From the NCBI RefSeq assembly GCF_937941905.1, contig NZ_CALDGS010000046.1, positions 14,538-78,537 of the forward strand: 64,000 bases of DNA, read 5' to 3'. Below, piece by piece: positions 35,585 to 45,095 of the stretch. The notes under the pieces are model-generated. The model was not told where the DNA came from and ran no database searches. It was given only the letters and a program-made list of their open reading frames with translations. The stretch comes from an uncultured Mycolicibacterium sp. (GTDB taxonomy: Bacteria; Actinomycetota; Actinomycetes; Mycobacteriales; Mycobacteriaceae). Positions within the stretch are counted from its first letter, which is position 1. Each line of letters starts with the position of its first letter. Position numbers and translations under genes: made by a program.

Positions 35585-36999
35585 CGACGGCGACGGTGGT
35601 CGGCAGCGGGCCCAACGGGCTCGCCGCCGCCGTCACGCTCGCCCGGGCGGGGCTGACCGTCACGGTGCTCGAGGCGGCCGACGAGATCGGCGGCGGCACA
35701 CGGAGTTTCGAGGCAATCGTGCCCGGCCTGCTGCACGACCACTGCTCGGCGATCCATCCCATGGCGGTCGGGTCGCCGTTCGTCACCGGGTTCGGCCTGG
35801 AGCGCCACGGGCTGCGCTGGCGGCTACCGGAGATCGACTGCGTGCACCCGCTCGACGACGGCCGGGCCGGGGTGCTGAGGCGGTCGGTCGACGACACCGC
35901 CGCCGGGCTCGGCGCCGACGGGCGAGTGTGGAAGGCGCTCTTCGGCCGGCCCGCCGACCGGTTCGAGGCGATCGAGGACGCGGTCATGGGCCCGCTGCTG
36001 CGGCTGCCGGACCACCCGCTGGCGCTGGCCCGGTTCGGCGCGCCGACCGTGCTGCCCGCCGCGGTGCTGGCCCGGGCGTTCCGCACCCCGCAGGCCCGGG
36101 CGCTGTGGGGCGGGGTCGCCGCGCACGCCTTCCGGCCCCTGCACCTGCCGCTGACCTCGGCCATCGGGGTGGGGATCATCACCGCCGGGCACCGCCACGG
36201 CTGGGCGGTGGCCGAGGGCGGCTCCCGCGCCGTCACCGCCGCGATGGCCGCCCTGTTGCGGGAGTTGGGCGGCACCGTCGAGACCGGGGTGCCCGTCCGC
36301 GGCCGGGCCGATCTGCCCCCGGCGGACATCACCGTGTTCGATCTGGCCCCCGAGGCGGTCGCCGACATCCTCGGCGACCGATTGCCGGCACGGGTGCGGC
36401 GGGCGTACCGGGCGTTCCGGCGCGGCCCGGGCGCGTTCAAGGTCGACTTCGCCGTCGAGGGCGGGGTGCCGTGGACCAACCCCGACGCCCGCCGCGCCGG
36501 CACGGTGCACGTCGGCGGTACCTTCGCCGAGATCGCCGCGGCCGAACGCGACATCCACGCCGGGCGGATGCCCGAGCGGCCCTTCGTCCTCGTCGCCCAG
36601 CAGTACCTCGCCGACCCGCAGCGCTCCGTCGGCAACATCCACCCGGTGTGGAGCTACGCCCATGTGCCGCACGGCTACACCGGTGATGCGACCGAGGCGG
36701 TCATCACCCAGATCGAGCGGTTCGCGCCCGGCTTCCGCGACCGGATCGTCGGCTACCGCGCCGAGACCACCGACGGGATGGCCCGGTTCAACGCCAACTT
36801 CACCGGCGGGGACATCCTCACCGGCGCCAAGGACGTCCGGCAGCTGGTCTTCGGGCCGCGGATCACCTTGTCGCCGTACGCGACCGGCGCACCCGGGTAC
36901 TACCTCTGCTCGGCCGCGACGCCGCCCGGGCCGGGCGCGCACGGGATGTGCGGCTTTCACGCGGCGCGGGCCGCGCTGCGGGACCTGACCCGCGGGTGA
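35581..36999 (+). CDS. Phytoene-dehydrogenase-like FAD oxidoreductase
   Basis: The 472-residue protein begins with an FAD-binding Rossmann motif, VVGSGPNGLAAAVTLARAG, and the ADEIGGGTRS continuation typical of the phytoene desaturase/amine oxidase superfamily. A C-terminal GxxPGPGAHGMCGFHAA segment closes the FAD site. The GTG start overlaps the DUF3556 stop by 4 bases. The substrate is unknown; desaturation of a lipid or isoprenoid made or activated by the operon is one possibility. Confidence 0.85.
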   Translation: MTTATVVGSGPNGLAAAVTLARAGLTVTVLEAADEIGGGTRSFEAIVPGLLHDHCSAIHPMAVGSPFVTGFGLERHGLRWRLPEIDCVHPLDDGRAGVLRRSVDDTAAGLGADGRVWKALFGRPADRFEAIEDAVMGPLLRLPDHPLALARFGAPTVLPAAVLARAFRTPQARALWGGVAAHAFRPLHLPLTSAIGVGIITAGHRHGWAVAEGGSRAVTAAMAALLRELGGTVETGVPVRGRADLPPADITVFDLAPEAVADILGDRLPARVRRAYRAFRRGPGAFKVDFAVEGGVPWTNPDARRAGTVHVGGTFAEIAAAERDIHAGRMPERPFVLVAQQYLADPQRSVGNIHPVWSYAHVPHGYTGDATEAVITQIERFAPGFRDRIVGYRAETTDGMARFNANFTGGDILTGAKDVRQLVFGPRITLSPYATGAPGYYLCSAATPPGPGAHGMCGFHAARAALRDLTRG

Positions 37000-37102
37000 G
37001 CGTTCAGGCGGAAGCCGGCACCCCGGCGGACGGAGCGCTGGGCGTCTCCGACAGCTGCAGCTCCGCCCCGCAGCGCGCGGGGCGACCGTCCACCAGCCCG
37101 CA

Positions 37103-37125
37103 GGGTGTTCGAAAACCGAACACCC
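37103..37125. repeat. Hairpin 1: 9-base arms, loop AAAAC
   Basis: GGGTGTTCG-AAAAC-CGAACACCC is a perfect inverted repeat in the 387-base gap (37000-37386) after the FAD oxidoreductase. The loop AAAAC is identical to that of a second hairpin 36 bases downstream. No gene is recognised in this gap, only Arg-rich open frames. Confidence 0.75.
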
Positions 37126-37161
37126 CGGCCGGCGCGGGCCGGCATGCCTCGGGCCGGCAGC

Positions 37162-37190
37162 CCGGGGTGTGCAAAAACTGCACACCCCGG
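37162..37190. repeat. Hairpin 2: 12-base arms, loop AAAAC
   Basis: CCGGGGTGTGCA-AAAAC-TGCACACCCCGG is a perfect inverted repeat related to hairpin 1: both follow GGTGT-N3-AAAAC-N3-ACACC. The pair may be a double terminator or a double protein-binding site. A T-run is absent. Confidence 0.75.
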
Positions 37191-37386
37191 TACAGCGGTC
37201 CGGGCCCGGGCGGGTGGTGCCGGCCTCCAACCGCCGCCACCGGTACCCGTGCAGCAGCGCGAGCACGGCGCGGACGCCGCGGCGGACATGCGGATCCGGC
37301 GATGCCCGACCCCGGCGGTCGGCGTTTCCTATGCTCGTGCCGGACCCGGAAGTACCGAGCAGAGAGTCTGAGCAAGGAGGCGACAG

Positions 37387-37737
37387 ATGAGCGACGCACA
37401 GGTCCGGATGGTGGTGCTGTCCACCGACAACCTCGACGAGTCGATCAAGTTCTACGAGGGGCTCGGCTTCGGGCTGAAGTTCCGCGACGGCGCCCACTTC
37501 GCCGCGCTCGACGGCGGCTCGATCACCCTGGCGCTGGCCACCGCGGTGGACCACCCGATCCCGGGCCAGGTGGTGGTCGGCATCAAGACCGACGACGTCG
37601 ACGGCGCGGCCAAGAAGATCGAGGAGAGCGGCGGCGGCATCGTGAAGGGCCCGTACGACGACGCGCACGAGCGCCGCGCGGTGGTCTACGACAACAAGGG
37701 CAACGGCCTGGTGTTCTACAAGCCGCTGCAGCGCTGA
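37387..37737 (+). CDS. VOC-family (glyoxalase/bleomycin-resistance fold) protein
   Basis: The 116-residue single-domain protein has VRMVVLSTDNLDESIKFYEG at the start and GNGLVFYKPLQ at the end, as in VOC proteins. The usual first metal ligand (His/Gln near the N terminus) is not obvious, so it may bind rather than convert its ligand. AAGGAGG lies 6 to 7 bases before the ATG. No functional link to neighbours is evident. Confidence 0.82.
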   Translation: MSDAQVRMVVLSTDNLDESIKFYEGLGFGLKFRDGAHFAALDGGSITLALATAVDHPIPGQVVVGIKTDDVDGAAKKIEESGGGIVKGPYDDAHERRAVVYDNKGNGLVFYKPLQR

Positions 37738-37762
37738 CGCTCCGCTTCTCCCGCGGGCCTTC

Positions 37763-37833
37763 TCCCCGCGAGCAGACGCCTACACCCCCGGATCGGCGAC
37801 GGTTCGGGGGTGTTTGCGTCTGTTCGCCGGGGA
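37763..37833. terminator. Long imperfect hairpin between VOC protein and nucleosidase genes
   Basis: Arms of about 28 bases (37763-37790 and 37805-37833) pair with four defects around a 14-base loop. The core AGACGC...ACACCCCCG is matched by CGGGGGTGT..GCGTCT. It stands between two convergent stops. The GAGCAGACGC arm is, from memory, a frequent intergenic motif in mycobacteria. Confidence 0.65.
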
Positions 37834-37853
37834 AGCTCGCCGGGGAAGCCGGC

Positions 37854-38606
37854 CTACAGGACGGGTAGCAGCCGGCGCACGATGGCGGCCGACGAGGCGG
37901 CGACGGTCTCCACGAAGGCCAGGAAGTCGAACCGGGAGTCCCGTCCGGCGAGGTCCGACAGCGCCCGGATGACCAGCCAGGACATCGAGTAGGACGCGGC
38001 GACCTGGGCCACCGCCCCGCCCTCCATCTCCACGGCGAGCCCGCCGAGGTCGCGGAACAGCCGCTCCCGGGTCTGCTCGCAGTGCACGTACTGGTCGCCG
38101 GACAGCACGGTGCCGTAGGCGATCCGCGCCGGCCGGTCGCCGCCCCCGGCCGCGGCCGGCAGCGCCGGCAGCTCGAACCCGGTCAGCCGCTCGCGCACGC
38201 GCGCCAGCAGGTCCGGCGGCACCGGGAAGCCGAGCCCGTCGGCGGGGTTGAAGAACGGGATGTGCCCGGCCTGGTAGGTCTGCAAGCGGCCGTCCTGGTA
38301 CACCCCGGCGTCGTGCTGGATCACCCGGTCGGCGATCACCACGTCCCCGACGGCCAGCTCGGGGCTCAGCCCGCCGGCCACCCCGGAGAACACCACGGCG
38401 CGGCAGCCGAACCGCTCGGCCAGCACGGTGGTGGTCAGCGCGGCGTTGACCTTGCCCACCCCGCTGCCGGCCAGGATCACCCGGTGCCCGTCGAGCACCC
38501 CGGACAGGTACTCGGTGCCGGCGACGGTGTCCGCCTTCGGGTCGGCCAGCACCGCCTGCAGGTGGGTGATCTCCTCGGGGATGGCGCAGATGACTCCGAC
38601 GGACAC
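37854..38606 (-). CDS. mtnN: 5'-methylthioadenosine/S-adenosylhomocysteine nucleosidase
   Basis: The 250-residue enzyme cleaves adenine from MTA and SAH. Seen: [10 protein letters not shown] with catalytic Glu at about residues 11-12, [21 protein letters not shown], the [10 protein letters not shown] helix with substrate-binding Glu, and ALSDLAG with the general-acid Asp. GTG 38606 fits the family's N terminus; a GTG at 38645 is also open. MTA arises in spermidine synthesis, which fits a polyamine-rich neighbourhood, though no direct operon link exists. Confidence 0.87.
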   Translation of the reverse strand: MSVGVICAIPEEITHLQAVLADPKADTVAGTEYLSGVLDGHRVILAGSGVGKVNAALTTTVLAERFGCRAVVFSGVAGGLSPELAVGDVVIADRVIQHDAGVYQDGRLQTYQAGHIPFFNPADGLGFPVPPDLLARVRERLTGFELPALPAAAGGGDRPARIAYGTVLSGDQYVHCEQTRERLFRDLGGLAVEMEGGAVAQVAASYSMSWLVIRALSDLAGRDSRFDFLAFVETVAASSAAIVRRLLPVL

Positions 38607-38737
38607 GCCGTGCAGTTTCGCGCCGCCGCGCGGCGGGTGCAACACCGCTGCGCCGGGTGCCCGAAATCGTCCTCGGCGCGGTGGGCGACCCGGTAACTTA
38701 CGAGATCGTCACGTCTGGGCTGGTGGGAGGAGACGGG

Positions 38738-40951
38738 ATGGAGCACGGCAAGTGCGTCGGCCGGGTCTCTGCATTGGCGTTCGCGCTCGGGCTGGGCTGG
38801 GCGGTGGCGACCGCTCCGGCCGTGGCCCACGCCGAGCCGGCCGGGCCGACGGCGAACGACACCAGCGTCGGATCGGCCGACACCGCGCCTGACACCACGC
38901 CCGGCACCACGGCCGACGGGACCGACACCGAACCGACGGCCGGCTCGCCCGCCGGTGAACCGGCGTCGGCCGGCCCCCGGACCGGGACCGGTTCGGCCGG
39001 TGCGGACGGCGCCACCGGGGCGGCGGACGACGACGATCTCGACCTCGACGCCGTCGGGCGGGAGCTCGCGGCCGATGAGGCGGCCGCCGAGAGCCCCACC
39101 GAGAGCACCGACTCGACCCCCGGAACCGAGTCCCCCGAGGACGAAGCCGCCGTGCCCGAGGTCGACGAGATCGACGGGCCCCCGGCGCGCGACGACGCCC
39201 GCGGCCGGTCGGCCGGGAACCGATCGGTGGCCGCCGCGGTGGTCACCGACGCCCCGACCGCCGAACCGTCCGACACCGACACGTCGAGCACCGACGCGGA
39301 TCCCGAACCGGGCACCGACGACCTGCCCGGCGACGAGTCCCCCGGCCCGCTCGGGGAGTCCGAGGTGCCGGCGGTCAACCCGGCCCCGGCCGCCCGCACC
39401 GGCCTCGCCCCGAACCGGCCGGACATCCGGCTGGTCCGCCCGGCGCAGCCAAGGCTGCACACCCTGCTCTCGAACCTGGTGGCCGGGGTGCTGGCCCCGC
39501 TGTCGCTGCCGGTGCCGGCCACCCCGCTGCAGCCGGCGGTGCTGACCGCGCTGTTGGCGACGGTGCGGGACGAACTGGAGCGCGCGGTCTCCGTACGGCA
39601 GCGGAACTTCACTGCGCTGCAGACGGTTTCGCAGCAGAGCAGTGACACCCCGAACGTGCTGGTGATCGGCGTGGACGGGGTGACGCTGTCGCGCATCCTG
39701 GCCGACCCGCAGGACTACCCGGCCTTCATCGCCCTGATGGGCGGCGGCACCACGGCCGCCTCCACCATCGCCGGGCACACCACGCTGTCCAACCCGTCGT
39801 GGACCACGATCCTGACCGGGGTGTGGGGCGAACGCACCGGCGTGATCAACAACGTGTTCACGCCGTGGACCTACGACCGGTGGCCGACGGTGTTCACCCA
39901 GCTCGAGAGGCTGGACCCGCTGATCAACACCACGGCGATCGCCAACTGGGACGTCATCGCCGCGATCGCCGGCTCCGGGGCGATCCGGGCCGACAACATC
40001 TACTTCGTCCCGCAGCTGCCCGACGACCCGAACTGGCTGCTGACCGACGACGCGGTCGGTGCCATCACGGTGAACGTCATCGAGGGGGCGAGCCCGGACG
40101 AGGCGAACTTCGTGTTCTCCTACTTCGTCGGCGTCGACGAGAACGGACACATGTACGGCGGCGACTCGCCGGAGTACGCGGCGGCGCTGCGCAACCTGGA
40201 CGCGAACCTGGCCGCCATCATGGCCGCGATCGAGCAGTGGGAGAGCGTCAACGGCGAGTCCTGGACGGTCGTCGTCGTCACCGACCACGGCCACCAGCCG
40301 CAGCTCGGCCTCGGCCACGGCTTCCAGAGCCCGCCGGAGACCACGACGTTCGTCATCGCCCGGGGCGAGCACTTCACCGCGGGCGCGATGAACAACACCT
40401 ACCGGATCTCCGACGTCACCCCGACGGTGCTGACGCTGTTCGGCGGCACCCCGGCCGCCTACTCCGACGGTGTGCCGCTGATGGACCGCGACGGCCACAC
40501 GGTGCCGATCGGCGACGAGGACCTGCTGATCCGGGCCCTGCGGGACGCCGCCGCGATGTACGGCTTCCCCGACATCCCCACCGACATCGCGCTGGGGATC
40601 CGCACGGTGTTCGCGTCGATCCCGTACTTCATCGACCTGTTCACCGACTCGATCGTCGCCGACCTGCAGGCGGTGGCCGAGCAGGACATCTTCCTGGTGA
40701 GCGCGCTGGCCGCGCTGGCGGTGCTGCCGGTGCAGTTCACCGGTGACGTGCTGTACGTGACCACCAACGTGGTGGCCCAGATCGTCGCCTGGCTGACCGG
40801 GGTGAGCGGGGCGAGCATCTTCCCGCTGCTGCCCCCGCCGCCGCCCGGCGCCTACATCCCGCAGCCGCCCACCGCGCTGGACCTGCTCACCGTGGCCGCC
40901 TGCCCCGGCGACGCCGACCAGCCGGCGCAGTGCGCGGCGGTCGCGGCCTGA
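38738..40951 (+). CDS. Secreted type I phosphodiesterase/alkaline phosphatase-superfamily protein with acidic linker
   Basis: The 737-residue protein has a signal peptide (cleavage after about A32, AHA-EP). A long Asp/Glu/Thr/Pro-rich low-complexity segment follows (about 33-215). The phosphodiesterase domain starts at NVLVIGVDGVT near residue 305. Metal ligands are visible as D313, the GHTTLSNPSWTT nucleophile region, DENGHMYG, TDHGHQ and GHGFQ. The acidic segment resembles those of other mycobacterial exported hydrolases and probably spans the cell wall. GGGAGGAG precedes the ATG. Confidence 0.83.
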   Translation: MEHGKCVGRVSALAFALGLGWAVATAPAVAHAEPAGPTANDTSVGSADTAPDTTPGTTADGTDTEPTAGSPAGEPASAGPRTGTGSAGADGATGAADDDDLDLDAVGRELAADEAAAESPTESTDSTPGTESPEDEAAVPEVDEIDGPPARDDARGRSAGNRSVAAAVVTDAPTAEPSDTDTSSTDADPEPGTDDLPGDESPGPLGESEVPAVNPAPAARTGLAPNRPDIRLVRPAQPRLHTLLSNLVAGVLAPLSLPVPATPLQPAVLTALLATVRDELERAVSVRQRNFTALQTVSQQSSDTPNVLVIGVDGVTLSRILADPQDYPAFIALMGGGTTAASTIAGHTTLSNPSWTTILTGVWGERTGVINNVFTPWTYDRWPTVFTQLERLDPLINTTAIANWDVIAAIAGSGAIRADNIYFVPQLPDDPNWLLTDDAVGAITVNVIEGASPDEANFVFSYFVGVDENGHMYGGDSPEYAAALRNLDANLAAIMAAIEQWESVNGESWTVVVVTDHGHQPQLGLGHGFQSPPETTTFVIARGEHFTAGAMNNTYRISDVTPTVLTLFGGTPAAYSDGVPLMDRDGHTVPIGDEDLLIRALRDAAAMYGFPDIPTDIALGIRTVFASIPYFIDLFTDSIVADLQAVAEQDIFLVSALAALAVLPVQFTGDVLYVTTNVVAQIVAWLTGVSGASIFPLLPPPPPGAYIPQPPTALDLLTVAACPGDADQPAQCAAVAA

Positions 40952-41045
40952 CCACCGCACACCCCGGACCCCCGATGGCCGACACGTACATGCCCTGCTG
41001 AGGTGTTATCCGGCTCGGCGATGCCGGACCTGGCCCGTGGGTTCG

Positions 41046-41051
41046 TACGCT
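41046..41051 (+). promoter_or_regulatory. Candidate -10 box (TACGCT) for the aminotransferase operon
   Basis: TACGCT lies 7 bases before ATG 41059, and no ribosome-binding site is visible, suggesting a leaderless first gene. Confidence 0.4.
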
Positions 41052-41058
41052 CACGGCC

Positions 41059-42411
41059 ATGACAGCCTCCCTGGTCGGCGGTCCTGCCCTGGAGCAGGTA
41101 CGCCGGATACGCACCGAGATCCCCGGTCCCCGGTCCGTCGAGCTGGCCGAGCGCCGCGCCGAGGCGCTGCCCGCGGGGCTGGCCAGTTCGGCCGGCATCT
41201 ACGTCGCCGCCGCCGGCGGCGGCGTGGTGGTCGATGTGGACGGCAACTCGTTCATCGACCTCGGCAGCGGCATCGCCGTCACCACCGTCGGCAACGCCGC
41301 CCCGGCCGTGGTGTCCCGCGCGACCGAGCAGCTCGCCCGGTTCACCCACACCTGCTTCCTGGCCACCCCGTACGAGCCCTACATCGAGGTGGCCGAGCGG
41401 CTGAACCGGCTCACCCCGGGCGGTCACGCCAAGCGCACCGCGCTGTTCAACACCGGCGCCGAGGCGGTGGAGAACGCGGTCAAGTACGCGCGGGCGGCCA
41501 CCGGCCGCGACGCCGTGGTGGTCTTCGACCACGCCTTCCACGGTCGGTCGCTGCTGACCATGACGATGACCGCCAAGCACCAGCCGTACAAGCGCAACTT
41601 CGGCCCGTTCGCCCCCGAGGTGTACCGGGCGCCGATGGCCTACCCGTTCCGCTGGCCGTCCGGCCCGGAGCACTGCGCCGACGAGGCGTTCGCCATGTTC
41701 GCCCAGCTCGTCGACGCCCAGATCGGCGCCGACCAGGTGGCCTGCGTGGTGGTCGAGCCGATCCAGGGCGAGGGCGGGTTCATCGTCCCGGCCGAGGGCT
41801 TCCTGCCGCGGGTCGCCGAGTTCTGCCGCGAGCGCGGCATCGTGTTCGTCGCCGACGAGGTGCAGACCGGCATCGCCCGCACCGGCGCGATGTTCGCCAG
41901 CGAGCACGAGGGGCTGGTGCCCGACCTCGTCGTCACCGCCAAGGGCCTCGGCGGCGGGCTGCCGCTGGCCGCGGTGACCGGCCGGGCCGAGATCATGGAC
42001 GCCGCGCACGCCGGCGGCATCGGCGGCACCTACAGCGGCAACCCGATCGCCTGCGCGGCCGCGCTCGGCGTGTTCGACGAGATCGAGCAGCACGGCCTGA
42101 TCGAGCGGGCCCGGGCCATCGGCGAGCGCATGGTGACCCGGCTGCGCCAGATCGCCGCCGGCAACACCCTGGTCGGCGATATCCGGGGCCGCGGCGCGAT
42201 GATCGCCGTCGAGCTGGTGCAGCCGGGCAGCCGCGATCCCAACCCGGCCGCCGTCGCCGCGATCACCAAACACTGCCACGACAACGGGGTACTCACCCTG
42301 ACGGCGGGCACCTTCGGCAACGTGCTGCGGTTCCTGCCGCCGCTGAGCATCACCGACGACCTGCTCGACGAGGCCTTCGACGTCGTCCGCGACGGCTTCG
42401 CCGCGCTCTAG
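41059..42411 (+). CDS. gabT: Class III aminotransferase, GABA/5-aminovalerate type
   Basis: The 450-residue PLP enzyme has the GabT signatures [16 protein letters not shown] and [11 protein letters not shown]. The PLP-binding K295 lies in [15 protein letters not shown], and [11 protein letters not shown] follows. It moves the amino group of an omega-amino acid to 2-oxoglutarate. Either GABA or 5-aminovalerate is possible; the next genes (glutaryl-CoA dehydrogenase, semialdehyde dehydrogenase, CoA-transferase) favour a role as 5-aminovalerate aminotransferase (DavT) as well. Confidence 0.9.
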   Translation: MTASLVGGPALEQVRRIRTEIPGPRSVELAERRAEALPAGLASSAGIYVAAAGGGVVVDVDGNSFIDLGSGIAVTTVGNAAPAVVSRATEQLARFTHTCFLATPYEPYIEVAERLNRLTPGGHAKRTALFNTGAEAVENAVKYARAATGRDAVVVFDHAFHGRSLLTMTMTAKHQPYKRNFGPFAPEVYRAPMAYPFRWPSGPEHCADEAFAMFAQLVDAQIGADQVACVVVEPIQGEGGFIVPAEGFLPRVAEFCRERGIVFVADEVQTGIARTGAMFASEHEGLVPDLVVTAKGLGGGLPLAAVTGRAEIMDAAHAGGIGGTYSGNPIACAAALGVFDEIEQHGLIERARAIGERMVTRLRQIAAGNTLVGDIRGRGAMIAVELVQPGSRDPNPAAVAAITKHCHDNGVLTLTAGTFGNVLRFLPPLSITDDLLDEAFDVVRDGFAAL

Positions 42412-42435
42412 ATCCCAGACAGGAGACCACCACCC

Positions 42436-43632
42436 ATGTCCACCAAGACCCCGACGCCCAAGAAGACGCCGTACCAGCCGCTGGAACTGTTCGACACCGC
42501 CCGGCTGCTGTCCGACGAGGAACGCGAGATCGCCGCGACGGTACGGAAATTCGTCGACACCGAACTGCGCCCGAACCTCGACGAGTGGTGGGAGTCGGCC
42601 ACCCTGCCGCGCGAGCTGGGCCGCCGGTTCGGCGAGCTCGGCCTGCTCGGCATGCACCTGGAGGGCTACGGCTGCGCCGGCACCAACGCGGTCAGCTACG
42701 GCCTGGCCTGTATGGAGCTGGAGGCCGGCGACTCCGGGCTGCGCAGCTTCGTGTCCGTGCAGGGCTCGCTGGCGATGTTCTCGATCTACCGGTACGGCTC
42801 CGAGGAGCAGAAGCAGGAGTGGCTGCCGCGGATGGCCACCGGCGAGGCGATCGGCTGCTTCGGCCTGACCGAGCCGGACTTCGGCTCCAACCCGGCCGGG
42901 ATGCGCACCCGCGCCAAGCGCGACGGCAGCGACTGGGTCCTCAACGGCACCAAGATGTGGATCACCAACGGCAATCTCGCCGACGTGGCCACCGTCTGGG
43001 CCCAGACCGACGAGGGCATCCGCGGCTTCCTGGTGCCCACCGACACCCCCGGCTTCACCGCCAACAAGATCACCCGCAAGCTGTCGCTGCGCGCCTCGAT
43101 CACCTCCGAGCTGGTGCTGGACAACGTGCGGCTGCCGGCATCGGCCCAGCTGCCGCTGGCCGAGGGGCTCTCCGCCCCGCTGTCCTGCCTGAACGAGGCC
43201 CGGTTCGGCATCGTGTTCGGCGCGCTGGGCGCGGCCCGCGACTGCCTGGAGACCACCATCGCCTACACCCAGACCCGCGAGGTGTTCGACAAGCCGCTGT
43301 CGAGCTACCAGCTCACCCAGGAGAAGCTGGCCAACATGACCCTGGAGCTCGGCAAGGGCATGCTGCTGGCCATCCACCTCGGCCGGATCAAGGACGCCGA
43401 CGGGGTGCGCCCCGAGCAGGTCAGCCTGGGCAAGCTCAACAACGTGCGGGAGGCGCTGGCCATCGCGCGCGAGTGCCGAACCCTGTTGGGCGGCAGCGGG
43501 ATCACCCTGGAGTACTCGCCGCTGCGGCACGCCAACAACCTGGAGTCGGTGCTGACCTACGAGGGCACCTCGGAGATGCACCTGCTGTCCATCGGCCGGG
43601 CGCTGACCGGGAAGGCGGCGTTCCGGTCATGA
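42436..43632 (+). CDS. Acyl-CoA dehydrogenase, glutaryl-CoA dehydrogenase-like
   Basis: The 398-residue flavoenzyme has CFGLTEPDFGSNPAGMRT, KMWITNG and the catalytic base E376 in TYEGTSEMH. The YEGTSEMHLLxIGRALTG C terminus and GMLLAIHLGRIKD segment are typical of the glutaryl-CoA dehydrogenase branch, which oxidises and decarboxylates glutaryl-CoA to crotonyl-CoA. CAGGAGA precedes the ATG. The next gene starts within its stop codon (ATGA). Confidence 0.87.
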   Translation: MSTKTPTPKKTPYQPLELFDTARLLSDEEREIAATVRKFVDTELRPNLDEWWESATLPRELGRRFGELGLLGMHLEGYGCAGTNAVSYGLACMELEAGDSGLRSFVSVQGSLAMFSIYRYGSEEQKQEWLPRMATGEAIGCFGLTEPDFGSNPAGMRTRAKRDGSDWVLNGTKMWITNGNLADVATVWAQTDEGIRGFLVPTDTPGFTANKITRKLSLRASITSELVLDNVRLPASAQLPLAEGLSAPLSCLNEARFGIVFGALGAARDCLETTIAYTQTREVFDKPLSSYQLTQEKLANMTLELGKGMLLAIHLGRIKDADGVRPEQVSLGKLNNVREALAIARECRTLLGGSGITLEYSPLRHANNLESVLTYEGTSEMHLLSIGRALTGKAAFRS

Positions 43633-45095
43633 CGGCCCCGGTCTGCGTCCCGCATCTCATCGGCGGCAGGTGGGTGTCCGGCTCGGGCGACGCGGTGCTC
43701 AGCGTCAACCCGGCCCACCCGGACACCGTGGTGGCCGAGGCCCGCGCCGCGGTTCCGGCCGACGTGGAGGCCGCGGTCGCCGCCGCGGCCGAGGCGCTGC
43801 CCGGCTGGGCCGCCACCCCGATCCACCAGCGCGGCGCCGTGCTGCTCGCCGCCGCCGACATCGTCGACGCCAACGCCGAGGCGTGGGGCACCGAACTGAC
43901 GGCCGAGGAGGGCAAGACCCGCGCCGAGGGCATCGGCGAGGTGCGCCGGGCCGCGCAGATCCTGCGCTACTACGGCAACGAGGGCGACCGGCAGGCCGGG
44001 GAGATCTTCGCCTCGCCGCGCGCCGGCGAGCAGATCCTGGTGACCCGCAAACCGCTCGGCGTGGTCGGGGTGATCACCCCGTTCAACTTCCCGATCGCCA
44101 TCCCGGCCTGGAAGATCGCGCCCGCCCTGAGCTACGGCAACACCGTGGTGTGGAAGCCGGCCAGCACGGTGCCGCTGCTGGCCTACCGGCTGGCCTGGGC
44201 GCTGACCGAGGCCGGGCTGCCGGCCGGGGTGCTCAACCTCGTCGTCGGCGACGGCGGGCTGGGCAACGCGATCGTCGAGCATCCCCGCATCGACGGGCTG
44301 ACCTTCACCGGATCCACCGCGGTGGGCCGGCGGATCGCCGCCGCCGCGGCCGCCCGCGGGGTGCCGATGCAGGCCGAGATGGGCGGCAAGAACGCCGCGG
44401 TGGTGCTCGACGACGCCGACCCGGAGCTCGCGGTCGAGCAGGTGCTGCTCGGCGCGTTCCGCTCCACCGGCCAGAAGTGCACCGCGACCTCCCGGCTCGT
44501 CGTCACCGAGCGGATCGCCGACGAGTTCTGCCACGCCCTGGTGCAGCGGGCCGAGGCGCTGCGGGTGGGTGACCCGCTGGACGCGCGGACCGAGATGGGC
44601 CCGGTGGTCACCGACGCCGCCCGGGCCTCCATCCGCGCCGGGATCGAGGCCGCCCTCGCACACGGCGCCCGGCCGCTGGCCGGCGCCGCCCCGTACACCG
44701 AGGGCCCGTTGGCCGACGGCTACTTCGTCGCCCCGACCGTGCTGGAGCTGGCCGACACCGACAACCCGGTGTGGCGCACCGAGCTGTTCGGCCCGGTGCT
44801 GGCGGTCCGCCGCGCCACCGACGCCGAGGAGGCGTTCCGGCTGGCCAACGACAGCGAGTTCGGGCTCTCGGCGGCGGTGTTCACCCAGGACGTGACCCGG
44901 GTGCTCGACGCGATGGAGCGCATCGACGTCGGCGTGCTGCACATCAACTCCGAGTCGGCCGGGGCCGACCCGCACGTGCCGTTCGGCGGGGCCAAGGCCA
45001 GTGGGCTCGGCCCGAAGGAGCAGGGCGCCGCGGCGCGGGAGTTCTTCACCCACACCACCACCGTGTACCTGCGCGGCGGGAGGCCGGGGGCGTGA
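43629..45095 (+). CDS. NAD(P)-dependent aldehyde dehydrogenase, probable glutarate/succinate semialdehyde dehydrogenase
   Basis: The 488-residue enzyme has the active-site C284 (STGQKCTATS), general-base E250 (QAEMGGKNAA) and the FTGSTAVGRRI cofactor loop. In this operon, after a GABA/5-aminovalerate aminotransferase, oxidation of glutarate or succinate semialdehyde is the natural step (DavD/GabD). It also resembles alpha-ketoglutarate semialdehyde dehydrogenases, so the substrate is inferred from context. It overlaps both neighbours by 4 bases. Confidence 0.87.
   Translation: MTAPVCVPHLIGGRWVSGSGDAVLSVNPAHPDTVVAEARAAVPADVEAAVAAAAEALPGWAATPIHQRGAVLLAAADIVDANAEAWGTELTAEEGKTRAEGIGEVRRAAQILRYYGNEGDRQAGEIFASPRAGEQILVTRKPLGVVGVITPFNFPIAIPAWKIAPALSYGNTVVWKPASTVPLLAYRLAWALTEAGLPAGVLNLVVGDGGLGNAIVEHPRIDGLTFTGSTAVGRRIAAAAAARGVPMQAEMGGKNAAVVLDDADPELAVEQVLLGAFRSTGQKCTATSRLVVTERIADEFCHALVQRAEALRVGDPLDARTEMGPVVTDAARASIRAGIEAALAHGARPLAGAAPYTEGPLADGYFVAPTVLELADTDNPVWRTELFGPVLAVRRATDAEEAFRLANDSEFGLSAAVFTQDVTRVLDAMERIDVGVLHINSESAGADPHVPFGGAKASGLGPKEQGAAAREFFTHTTTVYLRGGRPGA

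Noticed and set aside
37103..37125. Hairpin 1 as a LexA/SOS box
   Set aside because: The mycobacterial box has CGAAC-N4-GTTCG order. Here the order is reversed (GTTCG-N5-CGAAC), so it does not fit.
37000..37386. A small protein gene in the gap after the FAD oxidoreductase
   Set aside because: Open frames here are Arg- and Pro-rich, cross the two hairpins and have no ribosome-binding site or known domain.
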